Positions 15,013-21,964 of a stretch of 33,548 bases of DNA are shown here, piece after piece. Under the pieces are notes generated by a model. The model searched no databases, was not told the origin of the DNA, and worked only from the letters and a program-made list of their open reading frames with translations. The DNA comes from a virus: positions 1 to 33,548 of IMG/VR virus record IMGVR_UViG_3300042900_000214; one strand, given 5' to 3'. Position numbers and translations under genes: made by a program. Positions within the stretch are counted from its first letter, which is position 1, and each line of letters opens with the position of its first letter.

Positions 15013-15247
15013 TTTTTTTCTTTTTAACTTCAATTTCTTTAGTTTGGCTTATGGCCCATCTAAGCATATCTAATAAACATTCCTTGCAGTTTGATGTTCC
15101 GATAGCTTGTTGCGGGAACTCCTCGTTGTAAACTTCAATTACAGGCTGTAATACATCCATTGAGTTTTGAAGATGCTCGTTGTTTGCTACCCACATTCTG
15201 AATAGTTCAACGTTTTCTTTAATGTGATTTAAGTTTTCTACTTTCAT
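15002..15247 (-). CDS. Hypothetical protein, coupled to the sigma-like gene
   Basis: This 81-residue protein is helical by composition with a Lys-rich C-terminus (EVKKKKNEI). A single pair of cysteines in the segment NCKECLLDML could bind metal but is too little for a zinc finger. Its ATG overlaps the stop of the sigma-like gene (ATGA), so both are translated from one transcript. No family was recognised. Position between the putative late regulator and the packaging genes suggests a late regulatory or packaging accessory role. Confidence 0.65.
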   Translation of the reverse strand: MKVENLNHIKENVELFRMWVANNEHLQNSMDVLQPVIEVYNEEFPQQAIGTSNCKECLLDMLRWAISQTKEIEVKKKKNEI

Positions 15248-15804
15248 TTTAATTGGTTTTTAAGTTTAACTCTTGCATTCTCGTAAGCTTTCTTTAAGCT
15301 ACTCCGATTTATTTTAGTTCTTTGTTCCATTCTGTAAAGCGGTTCTATTTGAGCCATTACAAATACTTCTATATCGTGATCTTGATTTAACAGTCCATCA
15401 AATATACAATTTTTTATTCGTTCGATATTAATTTCATCTATTGGTAATAACTCTATTGGTTCGTCAGCAAAATCTCGTATCTCGTAATTAGACATTTCGT
15501 GTAAGCTGGATGTGTTTCCATCAATATGCTGGAGTGTTCGTGTTCGGTTTCTGAATAAGTCTCTTAGCCTATATAGTCCGAGAATGTAAAGTTTACCATC
15601 TTTATTATATTTATCTATACATTCAGGTTTCTCAGCTAATAGTTTGAAATAAAGTTCGTGAAGCATATCTTCGGCCAGGTACCTACCATTGTAATACTTT
15701 TTACATATCCTTTTATAATAAGAATAATAGTCCGCGAAGTGTTTATCGATTGTTGTTTTGATTGACAAATGTAATATAAGTAATTTTATTTTGCAACTTA
15801 TCAT
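15244..15804 (-). CDS. Sigma-70-like protein, candidate late-gene regulator
   Basis: The protein (up to 186 residues) resembles small sigma-70 family factors. The segment YYSYYKRICKKYYNGRYLAEDMLHELYFKLL has the character of sigma region 2 (aromatic residues, then 'aeDmlhE.yfkLl'). The C-terminal RMEQRTKINRSSLKKAYENARVKLK looks like a region 4 helix-turn-helix. It is the first gene of the long leftward operon, so switching on late promoters is the obvious inference. The first residues (MISCKIKLLILHLSIK) may not be translated if the promoter-like box inside them is real; no good alternative ATG follows before the conserved part, so the start is uncertain. Confidence 0.6.
   Translation of the reverse strand: MISCKIKLLILHLSIKTTIDKHFADYYSYYKRICKKYYNGRYLAEDMLHELYFKLLAEKPECIDKYNKDGKLYILGLYRLRDLFRNRTRTLQHIDGNTSSLHEMSNYEIRDFADEPIELLPIDEINIERIKNCIFDGLLNQDHDIEVFVMAQIEPLYRMEQRTKINRSSLKKAYENARVKLKNQLK
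15766..15797 (-). promoter_or_regulatory. Candidate promoter for the late operon
   Basis: On the minus strand GTTG (15797-15794) precedes TACATTTG (15773-15766) by 20 bases, a good match to the Bacteroidetes consensus. It lies inside the first codons of the sigma-like frame as opened at 15804. If used, translation would have to start at a non-ATG codon downstream, so either this box or the long start is wrong. Confidence 0.35.
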
Positions 15805-15821
15805 TTTATTTTGTAAATTTG
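15789..15821 (+). promoter_or_regulatory. Promoter of the early operon, probably leaderless
   Basis: TTTTG (15789-15793), a 20-base spacer, then TAAATTTG (15814-15821) closely matches the Bacteroidetes promoter pattern. The expected start of transcription, a few bases after the box, coincides with the ATG at 15826. The mRNA would therefore have almost no 5' untranslated region. Confidence 0.7.
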
Positions 15822-15825
15822 CAAT

Positions 15826-16035
15826 ATGAAAGATTTATTATCAGTTAGCGAGTTCGCATCCTTACATAGTGTAAGCCACCAAGCCATTTACTATAAAATT
15901 AAAACTAATCAAATAAAATATATTATGATTGGAAAAACAAAATTTATAGACAAAACATCAAAATATAAGAAGAGAGCAAAAAATAATTGCTTTGATAATC
16001 AAATAGTTAGCAATAAAAGTAAAAATAAACATTAA
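15826..16035 (+). CDS. Small helix-turn-helix protein (excisionase/MerR-like)
   Basis: The 69-residue protein opens MKDLLSVSEFASLHSVSHQA, then IYYKIKTNQIKYIMIGKTKF. This is the classic small winged helix-turn-helix found in excisionase, AlpA and MerR-type N-termini: 'vsefA...gvs.qaiyykI....i..i.igk...i'. The tail is Lys/Asn-rich and probably flexible. It is first in the rightward block and probably binds DNA in the divergent region it shares with the sigma-like gene, perhaps controlling the early-late switch. No integrase is present, so an excision role is not supported. Confidence 0.7.
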   Translation: MKDLLSVSEFASLHSVSHQAIYYKIKTNQIKYIMIGKTKFIDKTSKYKKRAKNNCFDNQIVSNKSKNKH

Positions 16036-16039
16036 ATTA

Positions 16040-16071
16040 TTTTGCAGATATTAAAAATAAGTTTACCTTTA
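16040..16071 (+). promoter_or_regulatory. Promoter before the small early genes
   Basis: TTTTG (16040-16044), a 19-base spacer and TACCTTTA (16064-16071) resemble the Bacteroidetes promoter; only the last base of the TAnnTTTG box differs. It lies just after the helix-turn-helix gene and about 32 bases before the ATG at 16103. Confidence 0.55.
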
Positions 16072-16102
16072 CAATATATTAATAACTTAAAAAGAAGAAA
16101 TC

Positions 16103-16345
16103 ATGACAACACAATTTACAAATTCAGGTTCTAATTACAAAACTACAAGATTAATTATTAAAGGTAACGTTTGGAGCATAACAGTTGTTTCAGGAACATG
16201 TAATTATGTTTCAATTTTAAAAGTAACAAATAACCCTCATAAAATATGCGGTAAACAATTTAAAAATTTTGATTCAGCTCAAGAAAATTATAAATGTGTT
16301 GAAATGAAAACAGCATTATTAAAATTAGAAACTAACTTAATATAA
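16103..16345 (+). CDS. Hypothetical early protein
   Basis: An 80-residue protein with alternating hydrophobic and polar residues in its first half (TTRLIIKGNVWSITVVSG), suggesting beta strands, and a helical C-terminal end. Three Cys residues are spread out without a zinc motif. No family recognised. It is the first of a run of tiny genes that share the pre-start leader AAGAAATCATG and lie between the early regulator and the recombination genes, a typical place for host-takeover or anti-defence proteins. Confidence 0.65.
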   Translation: MTTQFTNSGSNYKTTRLIIKGNVWSITVVSGTCNYVSILKVTNNPHKICGKQFKNFDSAQENYKCVEMKTALLKLETNLI

Positions 16346-16371
16346 TAACTAACCCCAAACAAAAAGAAATC

Positions 16372-16599
16372 ATGAAAAATTTTAGAATTAAATCAAGTGA
16401 CGAAATTAAAGCTTCGGTATGTTGTGCAACAACTGGTAGATTTTTAGCTCAGCTATATGATAGCGGATTCTCAACTATTAGAGGTGTTCAATATTCTTTG
16501 CTTACAAAAATACCGCATACTTCTGCAAAAGAATTAAGTATTAGAATTGTAAATCTTACAAAAGATGAATATAAAGAATATGTAATTAATGTTAACTAA
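16372..16599 (+). CDS. Hypothetical early protein
   Basis: A 75-residue protein beginning MKNFRIKSSDEIKASVCCAT. It has a central basic/hydrophobic part and ends NLTKDEYKEYVINVN. No family recognised and no membrane segment. The 20 or so bases before its ATG contain CCCCAAAC and AAAGAAATC, almost identical to the leader of the next gene, indicating a shared translation signal in this small-gene cluster. Confidence 0.65.
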   Translation: MKNFRIKSSDEIKASVCCATTGRFLAQLYDSGFSTIRGVQYSLLTKIPHTSAKELSIRIVNLTKDEYKEYVINVN

Positions 16600-16619
16600 C
16601 CCCCAAACAAAAAGAAATC

Positions 16620-16778
16620 ATGAAAAAATTTAAAATTGAATTCCTGGATAGCGATAAATGTATTGCTTTCACAAAATTTACTAAATGGGAAACTATTGAA
16701 GACTGCAGACTTTATGCATACGTTGTAATGATGAACAATGTTACTACAATACAAACCTTTAATATTAGTGCTGTATGA
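16620..16778 (+). CDS. Short hypothetical early protein (52 residues)
   Basis: The frame opens at the ATG after CCCCCAAAC...AAAGAAATC and reads MKKFKIEFLDSDKCIAFTKF, then a helix-like section and NNVTTIQTFNISAV. It looks like a small alpha/beta protein. The start-site leader is nearly identical to that of the gene before it, which is the strongest evidence that it is translated. Its stop overlaps the ATG of the next tiny gene. Confidence 0.6.
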   Translation: MKKFKIEFLDSDKCIAFTKFTKWETIEDCRLYAYVVMMNNVTTIQTFNISAV

Positions 16779-16894
16779 ATATAGATATTAGAGCATCAAA
16801 CGTTGTTTACATAACAATCGGAGAATACACCTATTATATAGATGATTCAACTGGAGAACAAATAATTGAAGTATACCCAACTCACGACTTTTAA
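16775..16894 (+). CDS. Short hypothetical early protein (39 residues)
   Basis: The ATG overlaps the stop of the previous gene (ATGA), a sign of coupled translation. The 39 residues read MNIDIRASNVVYITIGEYTY, then YIDDSTGEQIIEVYPTHDF, an acidic, Tyr-rich sequence with alternating strand pattern, possibly one beta sheet. No family recognised. Confidence 0.5.
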   Translation: MNIDIRASNVVYITIGEYTYYIDDSTGEQIIEVYPTHDF

Positions 16895-16912
16895 CCCCTA
16901 AAAAAACAAATC

Positions 16913-17182
16913 ATGAAAATCGAAATCAAATCCACAAAAGAATTTATTGAGGTTGTAGACATCCAACTTCCTAAATTTAGAAAGTCTTTAGTTTTTTATT
17001 ACAAAATCTTTAGCGAAGATAAATGTATCATGCTTGAAACTGGAACAACCCCCTCAATTAGTGTATGCCCTATATCAAGAGCTTATTATTCCGATACGAT
17101 ACAAGATTGCTCAGAAGCTGATTACATGGCTGTTTATCACGATACTTTAAAAACTATCCTAGATGAAAAACATGAGCTGTAA
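16913..17182 (+). CDS. Hypothetical early protein
   Basis: An 89-residue acidic protein beginning MKIEIKSTKEFIEVVDIQLP, followed by FRKSLVFYYKIFSEDKCIML and a helical C-terminus with DTLKTILDEKHEL. The fold is probably alpha/beta. No family recognised. The leader before the ATG (CCCCTAAAAAAACAAATC) is a variant of the common early leader. The next gene starts inside its last codons. Confidence 0.65.
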   Translation: MKIEIKSTKEFIEVVDIQLPKFRKSLVFYYKIFSEDKCIMLETGTTPSISVCPISRAYYSDTIQDCSEADYMAVYHDTLKTILDEKHEL

Positions 17183-17297
17183 TCAAATATGGTGCATGGC
17201 CCGTTATTGTCATGCTTTGAATTGGTGGCAAAGTAATGGTCGATTTAACAAAGAACTTTATGAACGTTTTTTAGCTATCCGATATGCCGACAAATGA
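17172..17297 (+). CDS. Short hypothetical early protein (41 residues)
   Basis: The 41-residue frame overlaps both neighbours (11 bases upstream, 14 downstream). It reads MSCNQIWCMARYCHALNWWQ, then SNGRFNKELYERFLAIRYADK. Three Cys and one His in the first 14 residues and a Trp-Trp pair are unusual in such a small protein and could form a small metal site. Continuous overlap with genes on both sides supports its being real, but it is below the usual length cut-off. Confidence 0.5.
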   Translation: MSCNQIWCMARYCHALNWWQSNGRFNKELYERFLAIRYADK

Positions 17298-17493
17298 ACC
17301 TTTTATTAAAAAATCAATGATGTATATTGAACTAGACATAGACCAACTTAACCGACTACAAATGTTTAATGATCGTTTAAAATTACATATTGATAACCTA
17401 CCAAGAAATTCAACTGGCAAACGTTCGAGATACTTTGAACAAGTAAAAGTAATGGAACTATTTATACAACAAAACATTAAAAAATTTATATGA
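17284..17493 (+). CDS. Hypothetical early protein
   Basis: A 69-residue, helical protein with DIDQLNRLQMFNDRLKLHI and a second helix EQVKVMELFIQQNIKKF, suggesting a helical hairpin. No family recognised. It overlaps its neighbours on both sides and is therefore translated as part of the same polycistronic early message. Confidence 0.65.
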   Translation: MPTNEPFIKKSMMYIELDIDQLNRLQMFNDRLKLHIDNLPRNSTGKRSRYFEQVKVMELFIQQNIKKFI

Positions 17494-17669
17494 AAAAAGA
17501 AATAGCAGAATCATACGAGAAAATATTTAAACTAGAAAGTTTAATTTTAGAACAGGCAGCTCAAGGACAAATAACATGCGGACTTGAAATGCAGATGCGA
17601 ATAGAGACAAGTAATTATTTACGTTTAACCCATTCAATTTTAAAATATGATGTACGACTTAGACCCTGA
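17490..17669 (+). CDS. Short hypothetical early protein (59 residues)
   Basis: Begins at an ATG overlapping the stop of the gene before it (ATGA) and reads MKKEIAESYEKIFKLESLIL, then EQAAQGQITCGLEMQMRIET and a short basic end. It is helical with a coiled-coil-like first half. No family recognised. Its last 23 bases overlap the next gene. Confidence 0.55.
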   Translation: MKKEIAESYEKIFKLESLILEQAAQGQITCGLEMQMRIETSNYLRLTHSILKYDVRLRP

Positions 17670-17880
17670 AGATTACACTAGCGGAAGCTACAACCAATGC
17701 TGGTTAACCGAACACTGGTATCCTAATGAGTTATTAGTATTAGATATTAATTACCCTGAGCATCGTTACATATTTAAAGATGAAGCAATCCGATACGTGG
17801 AGCTTATATCTAAAGAAAATGAGTTTACAAATGAGGAAAAATTAAACTACTTACTTGACATTTTAGAACAAAAAATATAA
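17647..17880 (+). CDS. Hypothetical early protein
   Basis: A 77-residue, very acidic protein beginning MMYDLDPEDYTSGSYNQCWL, with TEHWYPNELLVLDIN and a C-terminal helix ending in NYLLDILEQKI. Strong negative charge in a small early phage protein can indicate DNA mimicry or binding to a host factor, but that is only a suggestion from composition. The two adjacent ATGs at 17647 and 17650 leave the exact start open. Confidence 0.6.
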   Translation: MMYDLDPEDYTSGSYNQCWLTEHWYPNELLVLDINYPEHRYIFKDEAIRYVELISKENEFTNEEKLNYLLDILEQKI

Positions 17881-17900
17881 ACCAATAACCCCAAATAAAT

Positions 17901-18191
17901 ATGCAAAAAAAATTAAATTTTATGAAAAAATCAAACATCAAAGATAAACAACTAAACATTAAATTAAGTGTTGAAGATTTAAAATCTATTAAAAACAATA
18001 TAGAATTTTATAAAAACCAAGGCATTAAATTAAATATCAGTAAAATTGTTAGAGATGTATTAGTAAACTTTCCGAAAGCAAATGATTATGGTCATGAGGC
18101 CGAAATAACTTTTATAAAAGACAAACCAAAAAACGTTAATCAAAATAAAGAGGTTTCATTGTTTTGGGGCCTAATTAAAATAAAACGCTAA
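17901..18191 (+). CDS. Ribbon-helix-helix-like small protein
   Basis: The 96-residue Lys/Asn-rich protein has a segment KQLNIKLSVEDLKSIKNNIE, then GIKLNISKIVRDVLVNF, which fits a ribbon-helix-helix: a short basic strand, helix, turn with Asn-Ile-Ser, second helix. Such proteins bind DNA as dimers and often repress early promoters. The tail is basic and ends in FWGLIKIKR. An internal ATG at codon 8 could be the true start. The call rests on pattern only. Confidence 0.5.
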   Translation: MQKKLNFMKKSNIKDKQLNIKLSVEDLKSIKNNIEFYKNQGIKLNISKIVRDVLVNFPKANDYGHEAEITFIKDKPKNVNQNKEVSLFWGLIKIKR

Positions 18192-18223
18192 TAATAATAT
18201 AAACCAATAAACCCAAATAAATC

Positions 18224-18466
18224 ATGAGTAAAATTATCGCAGCATCAATTGATCTAACAAAGTTAGACAAAACAAGAATCAAACCAGGTAAGAACGGGGC
18301 CGAATACTATGACATTAGTATTATCCTAAACGACCAACCAAATCAGTATGGGCAAGATGCATCCATAACTACTGGACAAACCAAAGAAGAACGAGCTGCC
18401 AAAGTTAAAGCAACTTATATCGGAAACGGAAAAACCGTATACGATTCAAACAACACACCATTCTAA
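18224..18466 (+). CDS. Conserved phage protein next to recombination genes
   Basis: An 80-residue protein starting MSKIIAASIDLTKLDKTRI, then NGAEYYDISIILNDQPNQYG and QTKEERAAKVKATYIGNGK. I recognise it as a type of short protein that Bacteroidetes phages carry beside replication or recombination genes, without a known function. The strand-rich first half and position just before the annealing protein suggest a single-stranded-DNA or recombination accessory. It uses the common early leader. Confidence 0.55.
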   Translation: MSKIIAASIDLTKLDKTRIKPGKNGAEYYDISIILNDQPNQYGQDASITTGQTKEERAAKVKATYIGNGKTVYDSNNTPF

Positions 18467-18483
18467 AACCCCAAAAAGAAATC

Positions 18484-19023
18484 ATGAGCAACGAAAACAA
18501 TTTAGTAAAAATTCAAAATGAATTAAAAGTACCAAAGACAAATGTAAACGCATTTGGCAAATACAAGTATAGAAGTGCAGAAGATATATTAGAAGCGGTT
18601 AAACCTATTCTTTTACGTTATAACGCTACTTTAACCCTTAGTGATGAAATAGTAGCAATAGGAACTAAAGTGTTCTTAAAAGCAACTGCAAAGATAAATG
18701 ACACTATTTGTTATGGTTATGCAGAAACAAGCGAACATAAAGGAATGAGTGCAGAACAAGCTACTGGAACTGCTTCAAGTTATGCTCGTAAATATGCACT
18801 TAATGGTTTATTCTTAATCGATGAAACCGAAAGTGATGCGGATAGTCAAAAACAACCAGAGCAAAAGAATGATAGTAAACCAATGCTAACACCAGAAACT
18901 TTAAAGAAAATGATTACTGCTATTCAAGAAGGTAAGTCCGATAAAGTAAAGGAAGCAATGGAGAACTATACAATTAGCGGTCCGCAATCTAATGTACTTA
19001 AACTTGCATTGATAAATGTTTAA
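18484..19023 (+). CDS. erf: ERF-family single-strand annealing protein
   Basis: The 179-residue protein matches the ERF superfamily: an N-terminal NAFGKYKYRSAEDILEAVKP block, a core of beta strands, then GYAETSEHKGMSAEQATGTA and SYARKYALNGLFLIDE, the best conserved part of the family. A polar linker and helical tail follow. ERF proteins anneal complementary single strands in phage recombination and genome circularisation. The gene overlaps the exonuclease by 8 bases, making a two-component recombination system like Red. Its leader, CCCCAAAAAGAAATC before ATG, is that of the early gene group. Confidence 0.85.
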   Translation: MSNENNLVKIQNELKVPKTNVNAFGKYKYRSAEDILEAVKPILLRYNATLTLSDEIVAIGTKVFLKATAKINDTICYGYAETSEHKGMSAEQATGTASSYARKYALNGLFLIDETESDADSQKQPEQKNDSKPMLTPETLKKMITAIQEGKSDKVKEAMENYTISGPQSNVLKLALINV

Positions 19024-19690
19024 CGATTTAAAATTCAGAGCATCGGCTATTGGTCAGATAATGACTAATGGCCGAGCCAAAAACGAAATGGGTGAGACCT
19101 GTAAATCGTATTTAAAGAATCTATTCATTGAAAAAACTTATGGCATAAGAAAGGAATTTACTAATAAATATGTTGAGAAAGGGCTTGAAGTTGAGGATAT
19201 CGCTATTAGTACCTATTCAGTTTTTAAAGGTGGATTTTACACAAAGAATGAACAATGGTATACAAATGAGTTTTTAAGTGGAACGCCTGACATCGTAGCG
19301 GATAATGTAATTGATATTAAAAGTAGCTGGGACATTTATACGTTTCCACACTTTGAAACCGAGATCCCGACTAAAGGATATTTTTATCAGTTGCAAGCTT
19401 ACATGGAATTAACAGGATTGAATGATGCTTGTTTAGCTTATGTTTTAATTGACACACCAACTCAGTTAGTAGAAGATGAGAAACGAAGATTAAGCTGGAA
19501 GATGGGAATGATTGATAGTGAGAATCCTGAATACTTATTAGCTGTAGAAGAAATTGAACGCAATCACAGTTACAATAATATTCCGATAAATAAACGTATA
19601 AAGGAATTCCACATTAAAAAGGATAACCAAGTAATTGAATCAATGTACTCCAGGATTAAAGAATGTAGAACTTACTTAAATAATTTATAA
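19016..19690 (+). CDS. YqaJ-like PD-(D/E)XK exonuclease
   Basis: The 224-residue protein has the core of the lambda-exonuclease/YqaJ group: RASAIGQIMTN near the start, EKGLEVEDIAI, then SGTPDIVADNVIDIKSSWD with the acidic residues and Lys of the nuclease site, followed by YFYQLQAYMELTGL. It should degrade one strand from double-stranded ends to give single strands for the annealing protein whose gene overlaps it by eight bases. The Pfam-level call is firm from the motif order; the residue that binds the second metal is inferred. Confidence 0.85.
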   Translation: MFNDLKFRASAIGQIMTNGRAKNEMGETCKSYLKNLFIEKTYGIRKEFTNKYVEKGLEVEDIAISTYSVFKGGFYTKNEQWYTNEFLSGTPDIVADNVIDIKSSWDIYTFPHFETEIPTKGYFYQLQAYMELTGLNDACLAYVLIDTPTQLVEDEKRRLSWKMGMIDSENPEYLLAVEEIERNHSYNNIPINKRIKEFHIKKDNQVIESMYSRIKECRTYLNNL

Positions 19691-19694
19691 AAAA

Positions 19695-20450
19695 ATGATA
19701 ACCCAAACAATAGAACCAATGGTGAAGCACAGTAACCAAGTTCACACGACAACAGACTATTTTATGTTTAAAACTTTAAATGGTAATAGAGATATTAACC
19801 AACTTCATCTTACAAGATTGAAAGAAAGTTTTAATAAAAATTATTTAACAACCATAATAATGGTTAATGAAAATTTTGAAATAATTGATGGTCAACATAG
19901 ATTTTTGATATGTCAAGAATTTAAATTGCCAATAAATTATATTATTTGTAAAAATTATGGATTAAATGAAATTCAGATTTTAAATGCAAATATGAAAAAT
20001 TGGCAAACTACTGATTATGTAAATGGATACTGCGATTTAGGATATAAAGATTATATTATTTATAGAGATTTTGTTGAAGAGTATGGTTTTCAACATCAAG
20101 TATCAGTTTTATTATTAAGTGGAGAATTTGTAAGTGGTTCTAATTTAACAAATCCACAAACAAGATTTAAAGAAGGTCTTTTTAAAGTTAATAACTTAAA
20201 TAATGCAAAAAAAATAGCTGATAAAATTATGATGATTGAACCTTACTATAAAGGGTTTTTAAGAAGAAGTTTTATTTATGCTTTAATAGGAATGTTTAAA
20301 AATGAAAATTTTGAGTTTACCGAATTTATTGCAAAATTAAAACAACAACCTACAACTCTTCAAGATTGTAATGATACTTCACAATATAAAACTTTGATTG
20401 AAGAAATTTATAATTATCGGAGACGTGAGAAAGTAAACTTAAGATTTTAA
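19695..20450 (+). CDS. ParB/Srx-like domain protein
   Basis: A 251-residue protein with IDGQHRFLICQEFKLPINYI near residue 63, the core motif of the ParB/sulfiredoxin-like nuclease fold (a 'dGqHR' loop in place of GERR). The region before it (LHLTRLKESFN..., TIIMVNENFE) supplies the preceding strand and helix. The C-terminal two thirds are helical and unrecognised. Phage ParB-like proteins serve as nucleases, regulators or partners of DNA modification; which applies here is unknown. Its DNA looks more AT-rich at third codon positions than neighbours, perhaps a later arrival. Confidence 0.7.
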   Translation: MITQTIEPMVKHSNQVHTTTDYFMFKTLNGNRDINQLHLTRLKESFNKNYLTTIIMVNENFEIIDGQHRFLICQEFKLPINYIICKNYGLNEIQILNANMKNWQTTDYVNGYCDLGYKDYIIYRDFVEEYGFQHQVSVLLLSGEFVSGSNLTNPQTRFKEGLFKVNNLNNAKKIADKIMMIEPYYKGFLRRSFIYALIGMFKNENFEFTEFIAKLKQQPTTLQDCNDTSQYKTLIEEIYNYRRREKVNLRF

Positions 20451-20462
20451 TTAAATAACAAT

Positions 20463-20981
20463 ATGAAAATTAAACTTAAACAATGTAAGCAATGTGGCGA
20501 GATGTATAAGCCTTTCAATACCTTACAAGTTGTTTGTTCGGCTATCTGCTCAATGGAATTTAACTCAGAAAAGGAAGTGAATAAGAGAGTTAAGCAAATG
20601 AAAGTAGATAGCCAAAGTTTAATCCAGTTGCGAAATTTAGCAAGAGTAAGTTTTCAAATATATATTAGACAACGTGATAAAGACCTACCATGTATTAGTT
20701 GTAATAAGTCCGATGCTAAATGGGATGCTGGTCACTATTTAAAAGCTGAAATATATACCAAACTAATATTTAACGAAGATAACGTTCACAAACAATGTTC
20801 TTATTGTAACCTACAATTAGCTGGTAATCTTATCGAATATCGTAAAGGTTTAGTAAAGAAAATAGGAATAAATAAAGTTCAGGAACTTGAGGATATGGCA
20901 GACTTGTCACGATCTTATAAATTTACAAAGGATGAATTAATTACCTTAGCAAAAAATTATAAACTAAAAATAAAAAAATAA
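20463..20981 (+). CDS. ninG: NinG (Rap) recombination endonuclease
   Basis: The 172-residue protein matches NinG. A zinc-finger start (CKQCGEMY...VVCSAIC) is followed by a helical section, then FQIYIRQRDKDLPCISCNKS, WDAGHYLKAEIYTKLIFNED, KQCSYCNLQLAGNLIEYRKG and IGINKVQELE. The four-cysteine DNA-binding region and the conserved H/N residues in the second part are characteristic. NinG acts on branched DNA in phage recombination. It lies in the early block with the annealing protein and exonuclease. Stop and next ATG share one base. Confidence 0.9.
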   Translation: MKIKLKQCKQCGEMYKPFNTLQVVCSAICSMEFNSEKEVNKRVKQMKVDSQSLIQLRNLARVSFQIYIRQRDKDLPCISCNKSDAKWDAGHYLKAEIYTKLIFNEDNVHKQCSYCNLQLAGNLIEYRKGLVKKIGINKVQELEDMADLSRSYKFTKDELITLAKNYKLKIKK

Positions 20982-21964
20982 TGAGAAATGAATTTATAAG
21001 TAATTTAATTAAATCTTATTTGACTAAGTTCCCGAAGCTACCATCTTTGACATTGGCTAAAAAAATCTATGCAGAAAACAATAAAACTTTTAAAGATGTT
21101 GATGCTGTTAGAAGTTGTTTAAGATATTACCGAGGTAAAAAAGGCGAAAAACAAAAATCACAATTAGGAAGTAGGGAGTTCTTAGATCAAAACATTGAAT
21201 TTGTAATGCCCGAATCCTATGCAGAAACTTTTGAGCCATACGAGATTAGTCAGTCAAGAACTTTAATCATATCGGACTTACATATACCTTACCAGGATAA
21301 CGACTCAATTCAAAAAGCAATTAATTATGGTAAAGAGAAAAAAGTAAATTGTATTTTAATCAATGGGGATGTTTTAGACTTCGCTGGTATATCAAGACAT
21401 GAGAAGGACTGGAGACAAAGAAGTGTGCATGAAGAATTTGAAGCTACACGTGTATTTTTAAATTCGTTACGTGAACATTTTCCGAAAGCTAAAATAGTTT
21501 TTAAATACGGGAACCATGATGAAAGATTTGAAAAATACTTATTCTTAAAAGCACCTGAGATATTTGATTGTACTGATTTTCAACTTGAAGTTTTATTGAA
21601 ACTTGGCGAATTAAAGATTGAAGTAGTTAAAGAAAAAAGGCCTATTCGTATCGGAAAACTAACTGTATTACATGGACACGAATTGTTTGGTGGAAGCGGT
21701 GGAGTTAATCCAGCTCGAGGTACTTTTTTAAAAACTTTAGAGAATGTAGTTGTTGGCCATTACCACAAAACATCAAGTAATACTGAAGCTTCTATGTATG
21801 GGGATGTATTCAGCGTTCATTCCGTTGGTTGTTTGTGTGGTAAAACTCCTTACTATATGCCAATAAATAAATGGAATACAGGATTCGCATATTGCGAACT
21901 TGAAATTAAAACAGGTAATTATACTTTTTACAATCTAAAAATTATTAACGGGAAAATATATTAA
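20981..21964 (+). CDS. Metallophosphoesterase
   Basis: The 327-residue protein has all calcineurin-type motifs in order: SDLHIP near residue 97, NGDVLD near 126, GNHDE near 178, LHGHE near 233 and GHYHK near 258. These bind two metals. An N-terminal region of about 90 residues has a helix-turn-helix-like character and may bind DNA, a layout seen in phage phosphoesterases related to DNA repair nucleases. Possible activities include DNA nuclease or phosphodiesterase. The gene follows NinG by a single-base overlap, so a role in recombination is plausible. Confidence 0.82.
   Translation: MRNEFISNLIKSYLTKFPKLPSLTLAKKIYAENNKTFKDVDAVRSCLRYYRGKKGEKQKSQLGSREFLDQNIEFVMPESYAETFEPYEISQSRTLIISDLHIPYQDNDSIQKAINYGKEKKVNCILINGDVLDFAGISRHEKDWRQRSVHEEFEATRVFLNSLREHFPKAKIVFKYGNHDERFEKYLFLKAPEIFDCTDFQLEVLLKLGELKIEVVKEKRPIRIGKLTVLHGHELFGGSGGVNPARGTFLKTLENVVVGHYHKTSSNTEASMYGDVFSVHSVGCLCGKTPYYMPINKWNTGFAYCELEIKTGNYTFYNLKIINGKIY

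Noticed and set aside
15826-16035. Excisionase, hinting at lysogeny
   Set aside because: The fold fits, but there is no integrase, attachment site or clear repressor in the window, so only a DNA-binding role is claimed.
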